Assembly (NCBI GenBank): GCA_002384315.1
Contig: DGBL01000046.1
Span: forward strand, 1 to 7,576
Length of the DNA stretch: 7,576 nucleotides
Source of the DNA: Micrococcaceae bacterium UBA4005
GTDB lineage: Bacteria; Actinomycetota; Actinomycetes; Actinomycetales; Micrococcaceae
Direction: 5' to 3'
Positions 1 to 7,576 of this stretch are shown here, one piece after another. Every line of letters begins with the position of its first letter. Positions within the stretch are counted from its first letter, which is position 1. The position numbers and the translations under genes are program-made. The notes below the pieces were generated by a model. That model was given only the letters and a program-made list of their open reading frames with translations. It searched no databases and had not been told where the DNA came from.

Positions 1-2404
<2,404 letters not shown>

Positions 2405-2407
2405 TCA

Positions 2408-2413
2408 AGATTA
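2408..2413 (-). promoter_or_regulatory. Candidate -10 box of the glf-glfT2 promoter
   Basis: TAATCT on the minus strand fits the actinobacterial TANNNT pattern and would start transcription near 2401, giving a leader of about 48 nt that contains the AGGAG site. The region about 17 bp upstream has no convincing -35 box, which is common in these bacteria. It is inferred from pattern only. Confidence 0.35.
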
Positions 2414-2422
2414 CCTGACCAA

Positions 2423-2455
2423 CCGCCGGGAACCCTCATACGCGCTCCCCGGCGG
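2423..2455. promoter_or_regulatory. Inverted repeat between two divergent promoters, possible operator
   Basis: CCGCCGGG (2423-2430) is repeated exactly in inverted form as CCCGGCGG (2448-2455), with 17 bp between the arms and the half-sites centred 25 bp apart. It lies over the expected -35 regions of both the glf promoter (minus) and the glycosyltransferase promoter (plus), where a dimeric regulator could control both. It could equally be a chance repeat, since short GC-rich palindromes arise easily in this base composition. No regulator gene is in the window. Confidence 0.3.
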
Positions 2456-2468
2456 AAGCACTTCACCC

Positions 2469-2480
2469 TAGAGTTGGCTT
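2469..2480 (+). promoter_or_regulatory. Candidate leaderless promoter of the first plus-strand glycosyltransferase
   Basis: TAGAGT (2469-2474) fits TANNNT and stands 6 nt before the ATG at 2481, so transcription would begin at or next to the A of the start codon. No Shine-Dalgarno-like sequence precedes this ATG, which fits leaderless translation, a frequent arrangement in actinobacteria. The -35 region is not recognisable. Confidence 0.5.
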
Positions 2481-3623
2481 ATGCGCCCCAGAATTCTTTG
2501 CCTGTCCTTTTCAGACATTCGCGCCGATGCCAGAGTGCTCCGCCAGCTCGGGGTACTCGCCGAATTCGGCGAGGTAACGACCCTTAGTTACGGTTCAAAA
2601 CCCGATGCGGCTACCGAACATCTCGAGCTCGATGCGGCTCTGCCTTCCCTGCCGCAGACGCCGCTGGGCGTGTTCCTGCTGGCAGCGCGGGCATTCCGTG
2701 CAGTGGAGTTGCGGGCGCCCGCAATCAAAGCCGCCTCACGCCTCGCTTCCGGCCGGACGTTCGACCTAGTCGTCGCCAACGAAGCCCGGGCGCTGCCCCT
2801 GGCCCACCAGCTCGCTGCCGGAGCCCCCGTCTGGGGCGATATGCATGAGTGGGCCCCCGAGGAGCGCGCACATGTGCGCTCCTGGAAACTGCTCGTCAAG
2901 CCGTACATGAGGCATGTATGCGCCCGCTACCTCCCGATCACCCAAGCGGTCACGGTAGTCAATGACTCCATTGCCCGGCTGTACGAGCAGGAGTTCGGGT
3001 GCAGCACCGTGACGGTCCGGAATTCGCGACCGTTCGAGGATCTGCATCCGAGCACACCCGCCGCGGGGACTGTCCGCATCGTACACAGCGGCGCGGCGGT
3101 GCCCGGACGCAATCTTGAGGGAATGATCGAGGCCGTGGGAATGCTCGGGCGCGGCTACAGCCTCGATTTCTACCTGGTTCCAGCGCGGGACGGCGGAAAA
3201 TATCTTCGCGTGCTGGAGTCCCTTGCAGCGGACTTCCCCTGGATGAGATTTCACCCGCCGGTCACCCCGGAAGAGCTTCCACGCGTCCTGAACGACTACG
3301 ACGTCGGCATCTTCAGCCTGCCGCCGCAGACACGGAATCACGCCCTCATGCTCCCGAACAAATTCTTCGACTTCGTCCAAGCCCGGCTGGCGATCGTTTT
3401 CAGTCCCTCTCCGGAGACCTCGCTACTGATTGGCGAACACCAGTTGGGCGCCGTCACGGAAGACTTCTCCGCCGCCTCGCTCGCACAAACCCTGCGCGCG
3501 CTGACGCCCGCTGAGATTGCCCGGTTCAAAGCGAACGCCCACGCCGCCGCGCGGACGCTCAGTTCCGATGGTGACGAAGCGAAGGAACGCCTGATCCTCC
3601 AGGACTTGCTGGGCCAGCGCTGA
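2481..3623 (+). CDS. GT-B fold glycosyltransferase, GT4-like
   Basis: This is a predicted cytoplasmic or membrane-associated retaining glycosyltransferase of 380 aa, complete. The N-terminal Rossmann domain opens with RILCLSFSDIRADARVLRQL (4-23), a pattern typical of the 'D-x-RV-x-RQ' glycosyltransferases. DLVVANEARALP (95-106) and WGDMHEWAPEE (118-128) follow, the DxHE-x-P-E segment being characteristic of this subgroup. The C-terminal domain begins near RIVHSG (199-204). It carries LPNKFFDFVQARLAIV (291-306), the equivalent of the P-x-K-x-x-E-x-x-x-x-x-x-P-V nucleotide-sugar motif, although Asp stands where the conserved Glu usually is. There is no signal peptide or membrane segment. The ATG at 2481 is preceded by a leaderless-type promoter instead of a ribosome binding site. 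It is divergent from glf and 60 bp upstream of the epimerase gene. Donor and acceptor cannot be read from the sequence; a role in the surface glycan of this locus is inferred from context. Confidence 0.85.
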   Translation: MRPRILCLSFSDIRADARVLRQLGVLAEFGEVTTLSYGSKPDAATEHLELDAALPSLPQTPLGVFLLAARAFRAVELRAPAIKAASRLASGRTFDLVVANEARALPLAHQLAAGAPVWGDMHEWAPEERAHVRSWKLLVKPYMRHVCARYLPITQAVTVVNDSIARLYEQEFGCSTVTVRNSRPFEDLHPSTPAAGTVRIVHSGAAVPGRNLEGMIEAVGMLGRGYSLDFYLVPARDGGKYLRVLESLAADFPWMRFHPPVTPEELPRVLNDYDVGIFSLPPQTRNHALMLPNKFFDFVQARLAIVFSPSPETSLLIGEHQLGAVTEDFSAASLAQTLRALTPAEIARFKANAHAAARTLSSDGDEAKERLILQDLLGQR

Positions 3624-3648
3624 CCGGGCCCCCGTCGGCATCCCGGTC
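3622..3648 (+). other. GC-rich hairpin over the stop codon of the first plus-strand glycosyltransferase
   Basis: GACCGGG (3622-3628) and CCCGGTC (3642-3648) form a perfect 7-bp stem with a 13-nt loop; the left arm includes the last two bases of the TGA stop. A smaller stem GCCCG/CGGGC (3654-3658 with 3664-3668) follows. There is no T-tract, so it is not a standard intrinsic terminator. It could attenuate read-through into the epimerase gene, stabilise the 3' end, or be chance. Confidence 0.25.
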
Positions 3649-3670
3649 CCGAAGCCCGCAGGCCGGGCGA

Positions 3671-3683
3671 TAGCATGGAACGC
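3671..3683 (+). promoter_or_regulatory. Candidate leaderless promoter of the epimerase gene
   Basis: TAGCAT (3671-3676) fits TANNNT and stands 7 nt before the ATG at 3684, the expected distance from a -10 box to a transcription start. An alternative ATG at 3675 lies inside this box and would give three extra residues. Epimerases of this family normally begin directly with M-K/R-I-L-x-V-x-G-x-R-P, which supports 3684 and hence a leaderless transcript. The gene would then be expressed independently of the glycosyltransferase upstream. Confidence 0.5.
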
Positions 3684-4742
3684 ATGCGTATTCTCAGCGT
3701 CGTTGGCGCGCGCCCGCAGTTCGTCAAGCTGGCCCCCATCGCCACCGCCATGCGCGGACGAGCCGAGCACCTGATCGTCCATACCGGGCAGCATTACGAC
3801 GAGTTGATGTCCGATGTCTTCTTTCAAGATCTTGGGATTCCAGCTCCCGACGTCAATCTCGGTGTGGGGTCCGGCCCGCACGGGCGGCAGACCGGCGCCA
3901 TGCTCGGCGGCCTTGAGGAAGTTCTCGAGCAGACTCGGCCGGACTGGGTCCTCGTCTACGGTGATACCAACTCCACCCTCGCTGCGGCCCTCGCCGCGGT
4001 AAAACTGCATATTCCCCTCGCGCACCTCGAGGCGGGACTGCGGTCCTTCAACCGTCGGATGCCCGAAGAGCACAACCGCGTCCTCACCGACCATGCCGCG
4101 GATCTACTGCTGGCGCCCACCCAGGTAGCGATGGACCACCTAGCCGCCGAAGGGCTGCTGGAGCGCAGCGTGCTGGTCGGGGACGTTATGACCGATGTGC
4201 TCTTCACTACCCGCACACTCCTGGAATCCAGGCACCCTGCCCTTCCGCTGGACATGCATCCGGGCAGCTATTACGTGAGCACCATCCATCGCCCGGACAA
4301 TACCGACGATCCGCACCGGCTCGCGCAGATTCTCGCTGCGCTGGCACGCCTGGACAAACCGGTCGTGCTGTTGGCGCATCCGCGACTGGTCGACCTCGCT
4401 GCGCGGCACGGGCTGAGCCTGGAGGAGGGGGCCATCAAGCTGGCTCCGCCCTTGGCCTACCCGGAACTCATCAATGCGGTGATGCACAGCTCAGGGGTGG
4501 TCACGGACTCTGGCGGCCTGCAGAAGGAAGCTTTCCTGCTGCGCGTGCCGTGCACCACTGTGCGCCCCGAAACGGAGTGGGTGGAAACCGTGGAACTGGG
4601 CTGGAACGTGCTGGTCCCGGAAGATCCAGGCTCCCTCACCGCGCTGGTCCAGCGCTGTGCGCCGCCAGCAACCGACGCAGCCCCGTACGGCGACGGCCAG
4701 GCGGCCCAACGGGTGGTCAGCGCGCTGCTCGAATCGCCGTAA
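3684..4742 (+). CDS. wecB: Non-hydrolysing UDP-GlcNAc 2-epimerase family protein, WbpI-like features
   Basis: This family inverts C2 of UDP-GlcNAc (WecB, giving UDP-ManNAc) or of UDP-2,3-diacetamido-glucuronate (WbpI), through anti-elimination of UDP and re-addition, in the cytoplasm. The 352-aa protein has the full GT-B-like fold: VVGARPQFVK (6-15), HTGQHYDELM (33-42), VYGDTNST (91-98), HLEAGLRSFNRRMPEEHNR (114-132), STIHRPDN (199-206), TDSGGLQKEA (274-283) and RPETEWVET (294-302). Asp94, Glu116, Glu129 and His202 line up with E. coli WecB Asp95, Glu117, Glu131 and His213, so it should be active. Several segments (GARPQF, FN-x-RMPEE, TEWVE, HTGQHYD) match my memory of WbpI better than WecB. 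In addition, the WecB HRREN is HRPDN here and the allosteric glutamine segment is altered. The start at 3684 was preferred to 3675 because of the promoter and family N-terminus. The 3' end overlaps the convergent glycosyltransferase gene by 26 bp. The family is sure; the substrate is open between the two. Confidence 0.9.
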   Translation: MRILSVVGARPQFVKLAPIATAMRGRAEHLIVHTGQHYDELMSDVFFQDLGIPAPDVNLGVGSGPHGRQTGAMLGGLEEVLEQTRPDWVLVYGDTNSTLAAALAAVKLHIPLAHLEAGLRSFNRRMPEEHNRVLTDHAADLLLAPTQVAMDHLAAEGLLERSVLVGDVMTDVLFTTRTLLESRHPALPLDMHPGSYYVSTIHRPDNTDDPHRLAQILAALARLDKPVVLLAHPRLVDLAARHGLSLEEGAIKLAPPLAYPELINAVMHSSGVVTDSGGLQKEAFLLRVPCTTVRPETEWVETVELGWNVLVPEDPGSLTALVQRCAPPATDAAPYGDGQAAQRVVSALLESP

Positions 4743-5904
4743 GCACTTCGGCGGCAGCTGCGCGGCCGGTAGTGCCCAGCGAGGCGTTCTCCTCGACCCA
4801 ACGTGCGCGCTGGGCCCGGTGTGGATCCGGTTCACCCAGATAGCGCAGCAGCGCGTTGGCGACAGCCTTGGGGGAAAACTCGCAGGCGGTGCCCAACCGG
4901 TTGTCTTCAACCATCGGCACGCACGCACCTTTCCCGGCGTACACCACGGGAGTGCCGCAGGCGGCGGCGGCATAGATCTTGGTGGGCTTGGCGAAGTCAT
5001 ACCCTTGGTCCGGGACAATACTGACCAGAGACGCGACTGCCCCCCTGATCCAGCGGGCCGCTTCCTCCGGCGGGACCACGCCACCAAAGACCACCCGCTC
5101 GGGTGCGAGCTCGCTGGCCATGCGGCGCAGCGCAACCTCGGCCGAACCCTGCCCGAAGAAGTGCAGCCGGACGTCGGGAAACCGGGACAGCACCTCTGGA
5201 AGCGCCTGGATGAAAACCTCGGCTCCCTGCCATTCGGACATCGTCCCGGTGTAGACCAGATACCGGTAGCCCGGATCCGCGGCAGGGCCCTCCGGCCGGA
5301 AAACTGCGGTGTTAACGCCGTTTCCGACCACCGTCACTTTGCCGGCAGGAATTCCGAACTGACGCGTCTGCTCTGCGACCCCGGCAGAAATGGCGATGAC
5401 CGCCCGGGCCCGTCGAAGCACCCAGCCCTCGACCACCCGCATCAGGCCCGTCACAATGCGCGGACCACCCATGGCCGCCACCGCATCCGTCCAGATGTCC
5501 GCCGCGTAGTAGACGAATCCGCGCCGGCGGATCCAGCAGGAAAGCGCAACAACGACGCCGGTGGTCGGCGGAGGTTCGGCGACCACCAAGTCGCCTGGCG
5601 TCACGAGTAGGCGAAAAAACAGCGGAACGTCGAAACTGAGGTACTGCACGTATCCACGCACGTTTCCTCCGGCGTCGCGCAGCACAGGCCACCGCCGTAC
5701 GGCGGAGGCGCCGTCGTCGTCCGCGGCCCGCGCACCGGCGGCTACGTCGTGCTCCGCACTGTCCTCCGCCGGGGGCCTAGTCGTCAGCACCCGCACGGAC
5801 GCGCCAGCGTCGCACAGCCCCTGGGCCAGGGCTTCGAGGCGGAACGCTGCCGCACCAACCTCGGGCGGGTAGAGGCGGGTGGCGAGAATTACCCTCGGAG
5901 TCAC
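4717..5904 (-). CDS. GT4 family glycosyltransferase, WbuB-like N-terminus
   Basis: This is a predicted retaining GT-B transferase of 395 aa. The N-terminal domain begins RVILATRLYPPEVGAAAFR (4-22), the glycine-rich YPPE-x-G-A-A acceptor loop seen in WbuB-like GT4 enzymes. AADIWTD (134-140) and the linker VVGNGVNTAVFRP (192-204) follow. The C-terminal domain carries LVYTGTMSEWQG (216-227), FFGQG (249-253), and YDFAKPTKIYAAAACGTPVV (302-321), the donor-binding P-x-K-x-x-E-type motif with Ala at the usual Glu position. Residues 45-69 form an acidic Ala/Asp-rich insertion, probably a surface loop. No membrane segment is evident. The minus-strand frame stays open further upstream to about 6372, but that part is a shadow of the dehydrogenase gene. 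The true start is the GTG at 5904, whose GTGA overlaps the dehydrogenase stop, with AGGG about 8 nt before it. It is third in the aminotransferase operon and probably transfers the sugar made by that pathway (inference). Confidence 0.88.
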   Translation of the reverse strand: MTPRVILATRLYPPEVGAAAFRLEALAQGLCDAGASVRVLTTRPPAEDSAEHDVAAGARAADDDGASAVRRWPVLRDAGGNVRGYVQYLSFDVPLFFRLLVTPGDLVVAEPPPTTGVVVALSCWIRRRGFVYYAADIWTDAVAAMGGPRIVTGLMRVVEGWVLRRARAVIAISAGVAEQTRQFGIPAGKVTVVGNGVNTAVFRPEGPAADPGYRYLVYTGTMSEWQGAEVFIQALPEVLSRFPDVRLHFFGQGSAEVALRRMASELAPERVVFGGVVPPEEAARWIRGAVASLVSIVPDQGYDFAKPTKIYAAAACGTPVVYAGKGACVPMVEDNRLGTACEFSPKAVANALLRYLGEPDPHRAQRARWVEENASLGTTGRAAAAEVLTAIRAAR

Positions 5905-6893
5905 CCAGTAAGCCCTATGGTCCGGTGAGTTCGGGCCGATTCGATGATGGCCTCGGCGACCCGAAGCGTATTCAGTCCTTCGCGCATGGTGACGATATTG
6001 TTCGAAACTCCCAGCACAGCATCGCGGAAGGCCTCGTGTTCGGAGCGCAGCGGTTCGCGTTTGGTCAGGGCCAGGCGCGTGATGTTCCCCTCGGATACGC
6101 CGCGGAAATTGGAGACGGCCTCCCATTCGGTGGTGAACGTGCCGTTTTCGTAGAAGGTGAGATCCGCGGTGAGGGTATCCGCGACGAACGCTCCCTTCTC
6201 GCCGGTGACTACTGTCAGACGCTCCTTCATCGGCGAAAGCCAGTTCACTAGGTGGCTCGTGATGACTCCGTTCTCCAGTTGGCAGGATGCGGAGACCATG
6301 TCCTCGTGGGGGCGCCCCGAGCGGGTGGAGGTGCGGGCTGATACCGAGGCAAAATGGGACTGCGCGAGCCACGCCGTGAGGTCAATGTCGTGGGTGCCGA
6401 GATCCTTGACGACGCCGACGTCGGCGATCCGGGAGGGGAACGGGCCCTGGCGGCGTGTGGCGATCTGATAGACATCACCCAGGTCGCCTCCTTCAATCCG
6501 GGCACGCAGCGACTGCAGGGCAGGGTTAAAGCGCTCAATGTGCCCTACTGCGCCGACCAGTCCGGCCGCCTCGAACGCGTCCACTAGGCTCTGTCCGCCA
6601 GCAATGGTCGAGGCAATGGGCTTTTCCACCATCGTATGGATGCCGGCAGCGGCCAGCGCAAGCCCCACCTCCTCATGCAGCCCAGTAGGAACCGCGCACA
6701 CGGCCAGGTCGATCCCCTGCCCGATGAGCTCCTCGACGGAGCCGCACAATGGCAGGGAACCAGCTACGCCATGTGGGTCTCCGTAGGCGTCGGCGACGGC
6801 GACCAGCTCAACGCCATCCAGTTCGCGGATCACCCGTGCGTGGTGGCGCCCCATCATGCCGAGTCCGATCAGTCCAGCACGTAATCCGGCCAT
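5901..6893 (-). CDS. Gfo/Idh/MocA family sugar-nucleotide dehydrogenase, probable UDP-GlcNAc-type 3-dehydrogenase
   Basis: This is an NAD(P)-dependent oxidoreductase of 330 aa, the usual family length, and complete. The Rossmann domain has IGLGMMGRHHARV (9-21) with the dinucleotide motif GLGMMG at 10-15, an acidic residue after the second strand (VADA, 33-36), and EKP (90-92) with the cofactor/catalytic lysine. The C-terminal domain has GHIERFNPALQ (117-127), RRQGPFPSRIADVGVVKDLG (147-166) and GTHDIDL (166-172), whose Asp/His are the expected catalytic pair. The GHIERFNPA and GPFP-x-RI-x-DVGV-x-x-DLG-x-HDID signatures match the subgroup I remember as archaeal/bacterial UDP-GlcNAc 3-dehydrogenases (Methanococcus maripaludis MMP0352 type). 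The similarity to WbpB itself is lower. It lies 2 nt after the aminotransferase stop and 4 nt into the next glycosyltransferase, so the three are co-translated. Oxidation of C3 to a ketone for the adjacent aminotransferase is a good inference. Other Gfo/Idh/MocA sugar oxidoreductases remain possible. Confidence 0.88.
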   Translation of the reverse strand: MAGLRAGLIGLGMMGRHHARVIRELDGVELVAVADAYGDPHGVAGSLPLCGSVEELIGQGIDLAVCAVPTGLHEEVGLALAAAGIHTMVEKPIASTIAGGQSLVDAFEAAGLVGAVGHIERFNPALQSLRARIEGGDLGDVYQIATRRQGPFPSRIADVGVVKDLGTHDIDLTAWLAQSHFASVSARTSTRSGRPHEDMVSASCQLENGVITSHLVNWLSPMKERLTVVTGEKGAFVADTLTADLTFYENGTFTTEWEAVSNFRGVSEGNITRLALTKREPLRSEHEAFRDAVLGVSNNIVTMREGLNTLRVAEAIIESARTHRTIGLTG

Positions 6894-6895
6894 GC

Positions 6896-7576
6896 TCAGG
6901 CACCTGCCTTCGCGAGGGCGTTCACAGCGGTCGCGATGCGCTCCAAGTCACCCGGCGAAAGCGATGGGTGGACCGGTAGGGAAAGGACCTCGCGGGCTGC
7001 CCGTTCGGTCTGCGGGAGGTCTTCGGTACGGTTGAAGGACGGCAACCGATGGTTCGGGATGGGGTAGTAAACCCCGGATCCAATGTTGTATTCGGTCCGC
7101 AGCGCAGCGGCGAAGCTGTCCCTATCCGCACCGACGCGGATCGTGTACTGGTGGTACACGTGGCTGGCGCCCGGTGCAACCGTGGGCGTGTGGACGCCGT
7201 CGAGATGCGCATCGAGGAACGCCGCATTGGACTTTCGCTGGGCTGTCCAGCCCATGACTTTGCGCAGCTGAACCCGCCCAATCGCAGCATGCAGGTTGGT
7301 CATCCGCGCGTTGAATCCGACCAGTTCATTCTCGTACTGGCGCTCCATGCCCTGGTTGCGCAGCAGGCGCAGCCGCCGTTCGATCTCGGCATCGCCGGTG
7401 GAGACCATGCCGCCCTCTCCGGAGGTCATGTTCTTGGTGGGGTACAGGGAGAACATGGCGAAGTCGCCGTAGGTTCCCACCGGCTTCCCATCGAGGCTGG
7501 CGCCATGGGCCTGGGCCGCATCCTCGAACAGCTTGATGCCGTGTTCGTCCGCGAGCGCACGGTACGCGGCGATGTC
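6896..7576 (-). CDS. DegT/DnrJ/EryC1/StrS sugar aminotransferase, N-terminus cut by the right window edge
   Basis: This is a PLP-dependent transaminase that puts an amino group (usually from glutamate) onto a keto-sugar nucleotide. The frame is open to base 7576, so the internal GTG at 7480 is not the start. The window holds the last 226 residues of a protein that should be about 360-380 aa. In fragment numbering: EDAAQAHGA (18-26), whose Asp contacts the PLP ring nitrogen; FSLYPTKNMTSGEGGMV (42-58), with Lys48 as the Schiff-base lysine; QGMERQYENELVGFNARMTN (75-94); AAIGRVQLRKV (97-107); VYHQYTIRV (140-148); GVYYPIPNH (168-176); and LSLPVHPSLS (199-208). All core residues after the N-terminal third are present. 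It is the first visible gene of the minus-strand operon, 2 nt before the dehydrogenase. The pairing suggests formation of a 3-amino sugar, as in WbpB/WbpE or GnnA/GnnB. The exact substrate is inferred, the family is certain. Confidence 0.92.
   Translation of the reverse strand, partial: DIAAYRALADEHGIKLFEDAAQAHGASLDGKPVGTYGDFAMFSLYPTKNMTSGEGGMVSTGDAEIERRLRLLRNQGMERQYENELVGFNARMTNLHAAIGRVQLRKVMGWTAQRKSNAAFLDAHLDGVHTPTVAPGASHVYHQYTIRVGADRDSFAAALRTEYNIGSGVYYPIPNHRLPSFNRTEDLPQTERAAREVLSLPVHPSLSPGDLERIATAVNALAKAGA

Noticed and set aside
4657..5610. Plus-strand open frame of 317 codons
   Set aside because: It is antisense to the GT4 transferase and begins inside the end of the epimerase gene; Arg/Pro/His-rich shadow composition and no family features.
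5905..6372. N-terminal extension of the GT4 transferase making a 551-residue protein
   Set aside because: The extra 156 residues are an out-of-frame reading of the dehydrogenase gene; the conserved GT4 start (RVILATRLYPPE) follows directly after the GTG at 5904.
7478..7480. GTG at 7480 as the aminotransferase start
   Set aside because: The frame continues to the window edge with the conserved EDAAQAHGA PLP motif upstream of this codon, so the gene is only cut by the window.

Overview
The window is a cell-surface polysaccharide locus from a GC-rich actinobacterium. The closest feel, from remembered protein sequences only, is Micrococcales (Arthrobacter/Micrococcaceae-like). Signs of this are the high GC content, GTG starts, GTGA stop/start overlaps, leaderless-looking promoters, and a Glf/GlfT2 pair that resembles the mycobacterial proteins closely but not identically. 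Nothing in the window proves the genus, and no mycolate or arabinan gene is visible. Seven protein genes fill almost all of it. There are no RNA genes, mobile elements or CRISPR arrays, and no gene-free stretch exceeds about 130 bases.

Layout. Bases 2353 to 1 (minus strand) hold glf (UDP-galactopyranose mutase, complete) followed by a GlfT2-type galactofuranosyltransferase. The latter starts in a GTGA overlap with glf and runs off the left edge. Bases 2354-2480 form a divergent promoter region with an 8-bp inverted repeat lying between the two predicted promoters. Bases 2481-4742 (plus strand) hold a GT-B (GT4-like) glycosyltransferase and then a non-hydrolysing UDP-GlcNAc 2-epimerase-family protein. 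Each is preceded by a TANNNT box 6-7 nt before its ATG, as in leaderless actinobacterial genes. Bases 7576 to 4717 (minus strand) hold a tight operon: a DegT/DnrJ/EryC1 sugar aminotransferase (its start lies beyond the right edge), a Gfo/Idh/MocA NAD(P)-dependent sugar dehydrogenase and a second GT4 glycosyltransferase. The last of these converges on the epimerase gene and overlaps it by 26 bp.

How the genes could work together. Glf makes UDP-galactofuranose, which the GlfT2-like enzyme would polymerise into a galactan. The dehydrogenase and aminotransferase form the usual pair that converts a UDP-GlcNAc-type sugar to its 3-keto and then its 3-amino form. The epimerase looks more like WbpI (UDP-2,3-diacetamido-glucuronate 2-epimerase) than classical WecB. 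Together the three suggest a 2,3-diamino-sugar nucleotide pathway, possibly UDP-2,3-diacetamido-2,3-dideoxy-mannuronate. The C6 dehydrogenase and N-acetyltransferase needed to complete it are not in the window. The two GT4 enzymes are candidates for adding such sugars to a cell-wall glycan. The enzyme families are well supported; the sugar product and the link to galactan are inference.
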